A DNA stretch of 64,000 bases, taken from Polytrichum commune (lineage: Eukaryota > Streptophyta > Polytrichopsida > Polytrichales > Polytrichaceae). Numbering within the stretch: position 1 is the first letter of the stretch; each line of letters starts with the position of its first letter. Below are positions 49,093 to 60,499 of the stretch, in pieces. A model generated the notes under the pieces. It saw only the letters and a list, made by a program, of their open reading frames with translations. It was not told the DNA's origin and ran no database searches. Position numbers and translations under genes: made by a program. The stretch spans positions 5,894,501 to 5,958,500 of the forward strand of contig OX485807.1 in the NCBI GenBank assembly GCA_950295325.1, in the 5' to 3' direction.

Positions 49093-52000
49093 ATGCCAGG
49101 ATCACATGAGTCTGCAGAGCAGATAATAGCTCCAACCTTGACAGCAAGTATGTGGATGCAGGAGCCGGTAGGAGACGAAGAAGAAGAAGACGAGCATAGT
49201 GGCGTGATTGGTAGCACATTAGCAAAGTGGGAGACGAAATGGTTTACACGACAGGTATGCGAAGGAAGACGGAGACGCTCGACATACAGTCTTCCAGACT
49301 TCCTTCTCTCAAGGTCAGTGGCTCCCGAGTTGCGAGTGGAAAATTGAGGAGGAGCACTGTGCTGAGTGATGGAGCATCTGGTGCAGACAAAGTGAATGAG
49401 GTATCAGTGGTTGAGAGTAATGAAGCAGGTGATGGGAGTGACCAAGTTGATAGGGTTAAGAATCAGGGTGTTGCTAACCCTAGCATTGAAGGCCAGGAGA
49501 ATCATGTCGATCACAATGACAAAGGTGAAGCTTCTAGTGACCAAGGATCTGGGAAGGAAAAGCTCAGAAGCCTGCAGGAATCAAACCAAGGTGGGACATT
49601 CATTCCTGGCATGCTGCCAACATTTCATCAGAATGTCAGAATCTAAATTTGTACCCCACCATTTTTCCTATTTTTTGAGCTGATTCTTTGAGGAATTGCT
49701 TTGATCACAAGCAATTTGAGAAGGAACAATGATGTGGCTATGATGCAGAAGCAGGTGGTGGTATCTCCACAAGTAGAGAGCTATCCTTGGATGAGCTATG
49801 TCAAGAAAGCAATGACTCAGAGGCAGAAGCCAGTGCTCATGATGAAGGGAAGAATAATGCTGAAATGGATCCAAAAGCAGTCAAATTAGGAAACATTTTG
49901 GATCCTTGGGAGGATGAGTGCATGAAATATCTTGAGCGGGAGCCAGAAAGCCGGGCAAGGCTGCAGTACGAAGTTCGTGTGATTGTGATCTCACCTTTGT
50001 TTGAGCTCGGAGACCGGAAGGCATCATCGTTCACCACCCTGTACGAGAAGAAGTTCAAGAAGCCAGTGGAGAGCTCGGGATTTAGCAATGCAGCAAGGCT
50101 ATGTCGAGCTATGCCCCATGTCATCGAACGAACCCTTCTGAATGAGAGAGGCATGCTTCAGCTGGTGGATTCCTCCAAAAACCACAGAATTGTAGCAGGA
50201 ATTCGGTCTGGGCTAAGACGGGTGGTATATGATGTGTTGAAGCTGCATCCAGATGGCCTCACGTTTGATGAAGTTGAAGAAGAGTGTTCGAAGCTCTTAG
50301 GGTTACCCCTTGATGATGTTCTTCTGGAGAATGGATACGACACCCCCAATGTGCAAGGCATGCTGAGAGACATGATTGACATAGCTTTCATCAATGAGAC
50401 TGGCATGGATGATCGTGTCTTCTTGTCCAAGAGAGCTGAGGATCCAGCTCTCACAGATGGAGTGTGCATTGGGAGGTCGGAGAGGGTCATGTCTTCGTGT
50501 AAACCTGACTTCGACAAGTTGGGCGAACTCAGTGAAGTCCAACGACATCCAACGAGTGCCCCTGAAGGAGCGGAGCAGGATGTGAAAGATGGTATATATC
50601 TGAACCCACAACTCATTATTCTCCTGCTCATAAAATTTCTCAAAACTTCCATACCAGCTGTTTGCTCATCCTTGTAATTGCACATACCACCTGTAATTGC
50701 ACATCCTTGGAACTTGGATTTACTAGGACTAGTACCCCATGCGGAACTGGCACTAGTAGCCCGTGCCCAAAAGATTCAGCATCAGAAAATGAAAAAGGAA
50801 ACAAGGGATCCACGTCATGACAGAAGTGAAGTATGGCTCCAGTGCAAACTTGTGATAAAAGTGCAAAGGAGAAATCCTCTTGAGGAAGGTTGTTCTCTTA
50901 TGTGTGTATGCACACATACCTGCCTTCCATTTCTCAAGCATCTAAATAAGTGTTGCAGTGACTAACCTACTTGAAGGCCGCCTTCCGATCTCAAACATGT
51001 AACCTACTTGGGAATCATTTCTCCTACTCGCTATGGGCAACTATCCACATGTCGGTTCGAGGCACTTCCTCCCAGTGGTTCGCAAGGTTAAATGAACTGG
51101 CGTCCAATAGGAGATTAATTTTTGCTCCACTTTTAATGCCCCTATGCAGTAAAAAAGAACCATCTCTCACAATGGGACAACCATGGTGAACTGAAGCTGC
51201 AGAGTATTCCGAACATCAGCGTCACTGGAAAATAGCTTGAGTAAAAACAAAACCTGTGAATTCACGACAAATGTTGATGTGCATTTATAGGTTCTGGCAG
51301 GTCAGGACCAGGCGGGATGTCTTTTGATGAGCTAGCAGACCTACAAATATTGAGGGCATCAGAGGTGAGATTATTCAGTACCTCCCCACGATCAAGTGAA
51401 GCATTGGACAGTGAAGAAACTGAATTCCCATGGTCCGGTGAAGACTTAGCTCGACAAGTGAGGCTGCGTCTCCGATTGCTGTTGGCTCTCCACAATGAAG
51501 GGCAAGGTACAGAGCTTTCCAAGCTAACGTTAAGATACAAGATGATGTTTTCGCAGGCACTAGACTTACAAACACTCGGATTTGCCTCCATTGAAGCGAT
51601 GGCAAATTGCTGGGATGATGTTATCCAACAGAAGCCTGCCCAACCAGGATGGGCATTTTCAGTGGACACTGCCGAGAATCGCCGAGTTTTGAATACGGTA
51701 GCCACCGGATTACGGTCTGCCATTTTCACCATCTTGCTTGCCAAGTACCCAGATGGGCTAAGCCCTCTAGACCTTGTGCACACTTTGGAGCAATCTCTGT
51801 CATCCAAACTGTGGGAAATTCTGAGTGCAAATGCGTACCTGTTTGATGACGTGAACATGACTCAAGAGGTTCTGTCCAACGAGTCCAATGACTTTCAGCT
51901 GGCGGATTGCCGGGAACTCAAATTGCTCCTCCATGACATGGATGATTTTGTTCGCTACGGGTGTCGAGAAGATGGTACTTTGGTGGTGAAACTCCGAGAT

Positions 52001-53161
52001 GGAGATTTTCCTCTTCTGGATTTACTGGACTGTGATGCTGCTATTGCTCCTGGAGATGGCAATTCTCCTCCAGCTAATTCCTCCGAAGCATCCACATCGC
52101 AAGAAGTCAGTAGCAGGCTTGCAAGCTTGCTAACCCATCCCAAAACTGGTGACCCTGGTTCAAGCCCCTCGTGCACATCCGAAACCAACTCTCCCTTCAG
52201 CCGAAGACAATCCTATGATGTGCAAATCAAAGGTGAATCTGAGGAAATTGCACAAGCACCATTTGTGAGAAATGTTAAAAAATTACCCAGGTCATGGCTG
52301 CCTCCTCCAAGGCTGGAGCATGAGATCAGGCTTATACTGGGATCCCAAGATTTCACTGAACTTGGCGTGCCCATAGAAACTTTCCTGTCTGTGTACAAAC
52401 AGAAAACTGGACATGCTTTGGACATAGGCCAATACGAGACACTGCAAGTGCTTGCAGAAGCCTTACCGGAAGTCATCGACCAGGATGTGTTATCATCTCA
52501 AAATCGCATGAAGCTCGTGCAATCTCCCAAGAATATGCGGTTGCTGTCAACAACAAAAGCGGGGTTAAGGCAAGTTTTGTTCTGGGCGTTGCTAAAGAAC
52601 CCTGGAGGAATCTGGGCTGAGCTTCTTGAAGGCTGGTACCAGGATTTTGCAGGGACCACACTGTCCAGCACGCTCTCCAGACATGGATATGAGAAGAAAC
52701 AAAGCTCACCACTCTTTGCAGTTTTTCAATTTCTTCGTGACATGTCAGACATTCTGAAACCGCACCCTCAAGACCCCCGGATTAGTCTCTGGGATGGAAA
52801 TTTGGAAGATCCTGTCATTGAAGATGCCACATTGCTTAACCTCTCCCCCGAAACAATTCAGTACGACCCGTTACGAGAAGACTACGAAAATACAAGAAGT
52901 AGTGCCAACCTGAGCCTTCACATGGCCAGCAGTGGGTCCAGTGGAACCTTTGATGACGACGTCGACGAGGAACATTCAGATTGTGAGAAAGACTTAAACT
53001 CATCAAAAGATAATGGCAATACTAATGAGCATCTGAACTGTCCTAAGGACCATGCTTACTCTGCATCATTGGAGGATCTGTCAGACAATAGGAAAGAATG
53101 TGCAGTCTTAAGATGTATGGTAACCCCACATGCTAAAGTAACTGACGAGAAAGTTCTTTAG
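49093..53161 (+). CDS. Protein with repeated LOTUS/OST-HTH modules
   Basis: Proposed exons: 49093-49254, 49314-49590, 49755-50591 and 51291-53161, giving 1048 residues. The last two introns are solid: both are phase 1 and both resume in Gly/Ser-rich sequence (GGGISTSREL; GSGRSGPGGM). The first join uses a very short 59-nt intron and is uncertain, so the N-terminus may differ. Three similar modules of about 170 residues can be seen (about 215-385, 465-640 and 764-925). Each has a LOTUS-like winged helix (FTTLYEKKFKKPV; LTLRYKMMFSQAL; FLSVYKQKTGHAL) followed by a second one starting IRSGLRRVVYDVL, LRSAIFTILL or LRQVLFWALL. LOTUS domains bind RNA, including G-quadruplexes, or helicases. I see no NYN nuclease or zinc finger. 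Linkers are acidic and serine-rich. The family call is fairly sure; the biochemical role is unknown. Confidence 0.8.
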
Positions 53162-53169
53162 CTTTGGCC

Positions 53170-54100
53170 TTCCCATTTGCCTCTTGTCTCCAGTAATTCA
53201 AAATGGAGGAAAAGTACCTAATAGTTGAGGTGAGTCAAGGGATCAACCAATTCAAACTGTAAGGAGAGTCCACTAGTGAAAACCATAACATTATCATCAA
53301 ACAGATGCAACCTTCGAATATTAACATTGATCAGTACAACCTACCACCCCTTGTGTGTTTATATCTGCCGGTTGGCAAAATGGTGCAGAAAAACCCAATA
53401 TCTGTCGGCTCAATTTGTTGACTACAAATCGTTGAGCCTTTCCCAACACCAGTTCAGAGATTAGTGCAACAGAAGGCAAATTATAGTAACAATGAGCTCT
53501 AGGAATACCAAATGCCAATTCATAAATACTTCTAACTCTCTTCACATTCATAGATAGCTTCAATAGTGCTGTAGATATCTAACTTATAATGCAATCCCCA
53601 AACTGGTTCAGAATACAAAAAAGTGGTTAAACCATTGAAACTCAAGTTGATATGCGTCATTGATACTCAAGTTTTTATTGTTGGACTTTTTCTACTTCGA
53701 ATCGCACAGGTACCTTAATTCTCAAGCGTGCAAGATATTTGTGTGGAATCTTTTAGTACCACCTCAATGCGTGCACACATGTAACAACTCTAACTAGTTG
53801 CTATTTCTCTTCACAGAACTTCAAGAAGTATGATCTTCAGTACAGAAAAGTGCTCTATTAGAACCAAAGCACTAGTACCAGTTCACTGAACAGATTTATA
53901 GTATACAAACAAAGGAAGAGAATCCTGTGAAAGTTCTACCCTCCTATCACTGGAGAGATTCATGTATTGAATGGAGTTGTGTCACTGCTGTACAAAGACG
54001 TTGGCCTATTACAAAGGAACCACTACATGTGGCTGGATTCATTGGAGAAAACAGATCGATGTATGAAAGAATTTCTTGATGGGAATTTGACGTGAACACA
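53170..54100. other. Convergent spacer between the LOTUS gene and RPA2
   Basis: This gap separates two genes that end towards each other and should hold both 3' UTRs. No further gene is visible. Confidence 0.5.
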
Positions 54101-54104
54101 GGAT

Positions 54105-57100
54105 TTATCCCATTGTTGACCTATAGTGGTCATCATCTATAGTGGAGTATACGAAGCCCTCATTCACCAAGAACTCAACAGCATCCCTGCACAATACAGG
54201 TTCATCTATTAGGAATCCTGTGGATATAGGCATGAAGTGAGGTAATGGAAATGTTGGGGGAGATTCAAGTCTTGCATGATCAAAATAGTTTCTAATGCCC
54301 TATTACATACCTGACTTGCTGAGGGGAGTATCCAACCACTCTCTGGACAACCTCATTAACATGAAGCCCTTGCTTAATTTGACTGCAGAGAGAACAGCAA
54401 ATGTTCGAATTAAAAATCAATGTCAGGAAAACATTTGATTATTTGAACTTGTTGGCTGTTTGTGCATATTTCAATCCGCAACTTCAATGGCATTCATCCT
54501 AGTGTCCTACAATCGATGCATTTGCAAACATTCAAAAGCCAGGAGAGCTTATTAGTGTAATGAAATCCTAGGATCACATCTATCCTATGACATCCACATT
54601 CAATGCTCAAGAAGCTGATGCAACATCCACAGAAAATAACCAACAGGAAAGTAGGAATATTACAGGCTAAATGGTTCTTCAAATATAGCATGCACACGTC
54701 TTCGACAGTCATCCATGCTTCCACCACTTGCAACAGATGCAACATGTGGAGGTGGCATATACTGCATTAGTAAACATACCAAGACATATTAGTGAATAAG
54801 GACACCCTTTTCCAGTCCCAAAATCTCAGAAAGTCCTAAACCACAAGGCATAAGAAAGTATTGGATCTATGGTGGTGAATTTCCCAAAAAGGTAAGCTCA
54901 ATTTGATATGTTCCTTTATTGTAATACGATATTGTAATCGGGGTAAGGAAAGACATCTCCTTTTCCTTTTCAACTCCTCCAGACCTTCTCCCATCTAGAA
55001 ATAATGTGAATGTAATTGTGATGAATTTCAGGTTTGTGCGGTGAAAACTGACTAGCTGCTGGAAAATGTCACATAAAAAGCCTTTACGGGTTTTTATTTT
55101 GGTTGAGGAAACAACACCTGAATGTTGTTATTGAATCCAGTGTGCCGATAGGTACTCGTACCCACAGGTGTAGGTGGTCTTCCAATTGCTGGCATCTATG
55201 TCAAATATCAGAAATCATTCCATCAACATCCCATCTACTTCTAGCTGTAAGTAGATGTCCATCAAAGCTTGCAATCAAACTAAGTTCGATGTGATCAGCT
55301 ATATCGCATGAAAAGTTAGCCAGACCTCCTCCCATCTTAAATCAATGCGCATGTAATTATTTCATGTTTGTGCAGCGAAATTTGGCTAGCTTCTGGAAAA
55401 TGTCACACAAAAAGCCCTTAATGTTTTTTTTTGGTTGAAAAAACAACACCTGATTGTTGTTGTTAAATCCAGTTTGCCCATAGGTACTCATGCTCACAAA
55501 TGTAGGTGCTGGTCTGATTGCTGGCACCTATGTCACATATGACAAATCATTCCATCAACATCCCATCTACTTCCAGCTGCATTTCTTGTCCATCAAACCT
55601 TGCAAAAAACTAAGTTCGATATAATCAGCTATATTGGATGAAAAGCTAGTCAAACCTTCTCCTATCTAGCATTGATGCAAATGTAATTGATGATGAATTT
55701 CAGGTTTGAGCAGCCAAAAATGACTAGCTTCCGGAAAATGTCCCACAAAAAGCCCTAAATGGGTTTTTGGGGGCCCGAGGAAACAAATACCTGATTGTTG
55801 TTGTTAAATCCAGTTTGCTCATAGGTACTCATGCTCACAGGTGTAGGTGCTGGTCCCATTGCTGGCACCTATGTCAAATATGACAAATTTTTCATCAACA
55901 ACCCATCTATGTCCAGCTGTACTCTTTGATGCTTGCAAACAAACTAGCTTCAACATAATCAGCTATCCAATTCCAGAATATATCTACACCAAATCCAGCC
56001 AGGAGGTTAAGTAGTCACCCGTGTCTGCATGTTAGAAAGATGGACGTAGATTACTTCCAGAAAATGGAAGGTGAGCTCGTTAAAATTGGTGATGGGTCTG
56101 CAGACGAATCCATCATTATTAACCTCAGAAGTATGATCAACAGAGATCTTGCGTCATGTCAATTATCAGAAGTTTCGACTGTGTCAAATTCCTGGTTTAC
56201 TATACATGTGCAACAGCATTTAAGGGGTGAGATTTCAGAATATTTCTTGAAGTGCCACATCTGAATTCTCAATATTAGTCTACAGTTTAGTTGTGCAAAG
56301 AGGTAGCCAATACTTACTGGTACATGGTTTTTAATTGGAACTTGGAAAAACTCGAAGCAGATAAGTTGTTGAAGACTGACCTTACAGAAAATGCAACGAC
56401 ATGGAGCTTATTTTGAAATGTCCGAAGATGACCATGAACTCGAACATACATTCCATTCCTGGAGCGCAACCCAACAAGCTCTTTCATTATGCAACACTTT
56501 ATACAGAAAGTCATTACCGATCTCTACTCTAGAAAACAAATGATGCAGCTTATTGGACATGAATGAAAGGAATATACTGAATATACTGAACTGACATGGG
56601 TTGCACTATCCAAAAGACAATTTGGAAGTTGTACTCACTTCACGGCCTGCATCTCTGTGAACTCGTGTGAATCATGACCATCTATCCTGCACGAAGTACC
56701 ATGGACTTGTCAGCCAAAAGAATGAAATGAAAGAACAAGCAATTGGGTCACTCATCAGGTTACAAGAAATTGTGGAGAATGAGGACTATTATCAAAGTGC
56801 ATGAAGTTTACTACTACATGGCTCCTAGTAGTAAGTAACAATTAATGTGCCAATGGACAGTGGAGTTAAGAATGTATAGATAAATGAACTTCTATTATGC
56901 AATGATTAAACAGTTGAGGGTTCCAGAAAAAACTAACCATCTCTTGACCTGAATTCGACCAGTTGAGTCATCCAGAAAGAAAGATGTGTCTATATTTCTC
57001 TCTTCCTTGTTGTGGACCATTCCAACCAGAGTCACCTGGGCATTTGGGAAGAAAGAAAAATTAATGTCACTAGAGCTCTAATTGTTTGCCGTTCAACACA

Positions 57101-59196
57101 GGTCAGTAGATAGATAGATAGATAGCCTTTGAGACAATACTCAGATCAATATGGACACTCTAAATGAATTCACAACTCCTCAATTCAAAACTCAAAGTAA
57201 ATATATATATACTCTACTAATAGAAACTGGAGACTAAGCTTGCAATTTCTGATGGTGACAAGCAGCTAAGAGCTGGAAGGAGGGACAATATAATATCCAG
57301 TTTTACACACGTACATTATTCACATCAACTCCATCGATATAGAAAATGTCATCTCCAGGCCTTTGAGTGGCTTGACTAATCATTTTGACTGTCAATGGTT
57401 GCAGCCCACTATCTTGTGACCCTCCCCGCTGCAAAAATCAGAAATTAGCAGGTACATAATCTGCAGTCCTGTATATACATAACGAGGGAGTTGCAACTGC
57501 TTTGAACTTTTAATATCAAGTTCTGTACTCTCTGCATGGCCGTATTTCCTTACAAAAATTCATACAAGTCAATACACGGATTTTTTATGCAAGAGAATAA
57601 GAAAGATCTACCTACTAGGCATCAAGAATGCCCCTATTATCATGATTTTCTGGGTGATTGATTTTTTTTTGAGGACCTCTATTAACCGGATATCACTTCA
57701 ACATCAAATCGATAGCCTCTAACCAACTTTTACATACGACCCACTGAATGAGCGTTTATAATACGCTGTTGAGAATTTTGTGGTGCACCTAATCCCCAAA
57801 AGAACAATATATGATTCTATTGCCACCAATTGAGCTAACATGAGTGCACATCAGGTCGATCGAAGAAGCTGTAAAGAAAGGAATACTCCGGTATCTTCTG
57901 AAATGGTACTCAGGTGTTTTGCAAAATTTTTTGAGCAGAAACCTGGAGTTAACGAGTGGCCGTTTTCAGAGCGGCCTAGAATGTTGACGACATCCTTAAT
58001 CAACACATTAAATAAAACTTGCATATGACCCACTGAAGGAGCGTTTATTATATGCTATTGAGAATTTTTTGGTGTACCTAATATTCAAAAGAAGAATGCA
58101 AGATCCTCTTGCCACCAATTGAGCTAACATGAGTGCCGACACATCAGGTCGATCAAAGGAGCTGCAAAGAAGAGCATGCTTCAACATCTGCTGAAAACAC
58201 TACTCGGATGTATTGCAATTTCAGAGCAGAAATCAGAAAGACGTTTAAAACTCCCAAGAAGTTGACGACATCCTTACTGATTACCACATTACATACACTT
58301 ACATCTGACGCACTGAAGGAGCGTTTATTATACGGTATTGAGAATTTTGTGGTGTACTTAAAACCGAAAAGAAACATGTATGATTATTTTCCAGCCAATT
58401 TAGCTAATACAATTGCCAGCACATCATGTCGATCGAACGAGCTGCAAAAGAAGAGAATGCTCCAGTATCTCGAAAAATGGTACTCAGATGTTTGGAATTC
58501 CAGAGTGAAAACCTGGAAGAAGTTTAAAATTCCCAAGAAGTTGACGACATCCTTCATTACTAGATTACAAAGACTTACACATGACCCACCGAAGGAGCGT
58601 TTATTATGCGCTATTGAGAATCTAATGGTGTATCTAATCCCCAGAGAGAAAATTATATGACTCTCTTGCTACCAATTGAGCTGACATGAGTGCCGACACA
58701 TCAGGTCGAACGAAGGAGCTGCAAAGAGGAACGCAAAGAAGACCATCCTCCGACATCTTTTACAATGGTGCTCTTTGCAATTTCAGAACGGAAACCTCAA
58801 AGAAGCTTTCAATTCTAAAGAAGTTGATGACATCCTTAATTACCACATTACAAATACTTACAAATGGCCCACTACAAAGAAGAGAAGTGCTCCAGAATCT
58901 TCACCTTAACATGGTACTCAGATGTTTTGGAAATTCAGAGCAGAAACTTGAAAGAAACTTAAAAATCCAAGGAAGTTGACGACATCCTTACCAATACAAC
59001 CTTAATCACCACACTTCAAAAGCCAAAGACAATCTTTAAATTCACAATTTAGCATGAGGAGGAGAAAGAATTTCACAATTACCCCTGTTCCACCTCCAGA
59101 ATTAACGTCAGAAGATGGGATGGTCGCAGATTGCGTAGGCATGAACCCACCACCTGCGAACAACATGGATCCATCGCCTCCATGGTCGAAGTACAT
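54105..59196 (-). CDS. RPA2: Replication protein A 32-kDa subunit (RPA2) with a triplicated exon
   Basis: Exons in transcript order: 59083-59196, 57315-57428, 56938-57035, 56639-56686, 56381-56458, 56019-56097, then the cassette exon in three copies (55791-55868, 55449-55526, 55118-55195), then 54664-54761, 54311-54382 and 54105-54186. All have GT-AG borders. With one cassette the protein is 286 residues, close to plant RPA2; with all three it is 338. RPA2 is the middle subunit of the single-stranded-DNA-binding trimer used in replication and repair. Features are the Gly-rich N-terminus (AGGGFMPTQS), the OB fold (QPLTVKMISQATQ, IDGVDVNNVTLVGMV, FFLDDSTGRIQVKRW, NGMYVRVHGHL and VVAFSVRPITNFNELTFHF) and a C-terminal winged helix (IKQGLHVNEVVQRVVGYSPQQV ending in DDDHYRSTMG). 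The start ATG at 59196 gives the expected MYFDHGGDG opening. A GGCGGGA E2F-like core lies about 510 bp upstream. Confidence 0.95.
54960..55950 (-). repeat. Triple tandem repeat carrying an RPA2 exon, about 331-342-bp unit
   Basis: Each unit contains one 78-bp exon copy plus surrounding intron. The flanking text repeats too: AATGTCACATAAAAAGCC or a variant, ATTCCATCAACATCCCATCT, AAGTTCGATGTGATCAGCTA or a variant and ATGTAATTG. Exon copies start at 55791, 55449 and 55118 on the + axis, a spacing of 342 and 331 bp. Each encodes 26 residues: [VM]PAI or VPAM, then proline-rich sequence, a STY core and TGFNNN[NI][NI]Q-type ends. Confidence 0.95.
57680..58990. repeat. Tandem array in RPA2 intron 1, about 276-290-bp unit
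   Basis: At least four units share GACCCACTGAAGGAGCGTTT or a variant (starting near 57737, 58027, 58307 and 58583), CTATTGAGAATTTT, ACATCAGGTCGATC, GAGCTGCAAAGAAG and AAGTTGACGACATCCTTA. A partial fifth unit ends near 58990. On the + strand (antisense to RPA2) one frame stays open for 175 codons across two units (58133-58660). No family was recognised for it. Confidence 0.85.
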
Positions 59197-59644
59197 CACT
59201 ACAAAATCAAATTCCACCGCTACCTTGAGATTACTGTTTCTTCAAATTCCGATCGAACACTCTTTCTTCGCCCTCAATATTTCTTACCCCCAATCCCGCA
59301 ACATCCTGATCCAAAAACTTCCCAATTCAGTCTCGTCGCAATTCACTCTGTCACGTTCTTGCCAATTGGTAATCCCCTTGACTTGAAATTTTTTTGTTTC
59401 TCTCGCTGTCAATATCTCTCCCTCTCTCCCTCCCTCCGGTATGATTCTTGCTCCCAAATACAATCGATTTGAACTTCAGAATCGCTAGCTCAGCTCTTTC
59501 TTGCATGAATTGCAAGGCGAAATATACACACTCCTCCACCGGGCACTTTCTTAAGAGACTCTTGCAAAAACAAAAGGGGAAGGGAAAGAGAACAGGGGAG
59601 GGGATACAGAATGTACGCATATGGTACATGATAGAGGTGGGGTA

Positions 59645-59745
59645 GACGTGTAACGTAGATTCTGGGATCGGAGAAGGTGGGCCGTCGATTGGATCCATTT
59701 GACGATGGCGGGAGCTTGTTCAGGAAGAGCAGAGAGTTTGGCACA
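59645..59745. repeat. RPA2 upstream segment, duplicated at 61045-61150
   Basis: ACGTGTAACGTAGATTCTGG, GGGCC, CGATTGGATC and GATGGCGGGAGCTTGTTCAG here correspond to ACGTGTGACATAGATTTCGG, GGGCC, TGATTGTATC and TATGGCGGGGAGCTTGTTGA at 61045-61150, in the same orientation. The copy here lies about 0.5 kb upstream of the RPA2 start codon. Confidence 0.65.
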
Positions 59746-59804
59746 GTTGTCAATGCCACGTGGGCGTACAAATTACGATCTAGTACGATTAAGAATAACT
59801 AATA

Positions 59805-60094
59805 CTCCCTCCATCCCATAATGAATGTCCGTGTTTCTAAATTTGGCAAGATTAAGGCCTGCTGATCATTGACCGAGGAGTTGTAAGTATGACTCTTAAT
59901 TTTTTTTAAACAACAACTATTCCAAAACACCCCCGTGACTTACGGTGTCAAAAGACTTCCTGATATACTGTAGATTGTTGGTGCGAAGATGTTTGACTTT
60001 GAGTCTCAAATTTCTAGCCAGGTAGAGAAACCGGGCAATCATTTTGGGACCAAAAAATCCGGGAAGTAGGACAATCGTTTTGGGACGGAGGGAG
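59805..60094. mobile_element. Stowaway-like MITE with TA target duplication
   Basis: The 290-bp element opens CTCCCTCCATCCCATAATGA; the reverse complement of its right end opens CTCCCTCCGTCCCAAAACGA. Both ends are flanked by TA (59803-59804 and 60095-60096), as expected for Tc1/mariner-type transposition. The CTCCCTCCGT terminus is the Stowaway/plant-mariner signature. No coding capacity. Confidence 0.85.
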
Positions 60095-60194
60095 TACTAA
60101 AGTAGATTGGTCTTGATGAGGACATTGAATAGTCTTATTACAACTTAACCTCCGTAATGTCACCCCCTGTAATGTCACTCCCTCTCTTATACCC

Positions 60195-60491
60195 CAAAAC
60201 CCTTCGGAGCGGATGTGCTCGGTTTAAATCTCCCTCCTTTTTGTCAACATTTTTCTCTTATGTATCACGGGTTTTGACATTATAATATCCACCAAAGAAT
60301 TCAAACCACATAGTCACATGCATCACGTTGCCATTGGGGCAGTATTGTCATTATTGCAATGTTGGCTTTAAGTTATTCCATGATGTCACATGCTACATTA
60401 ATTCTCGATTATCACACGTCCATGTCACACATTGCACACCTCCTTAATATCACATGCACTTTGGTTGCCACATGCGTGATATTAAGGAGGT
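60195..60491. repeat. Dispersed repeat, partner of 22060-22330, ending in a 16-bp-stem hairpin
   Basis: Homologous to 22060-22330 over about 270 bp. At 60438-60491 the sequence ACCTCCTTAATATCAC is followed 22 bases later by its exact reverse complement. The hairpin is absent from the partner copy, where the left stem is missing. Confidence 0.65.
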
Positions 60492-60499
60492 TAAAGTGT

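Noticed and set aside
59197-59217. Longer N-terminus for RPA2
   Set aside because: The extension would need a GTG start; MYFDHGGDG at 59196 fits plant RPA2 N-termini.
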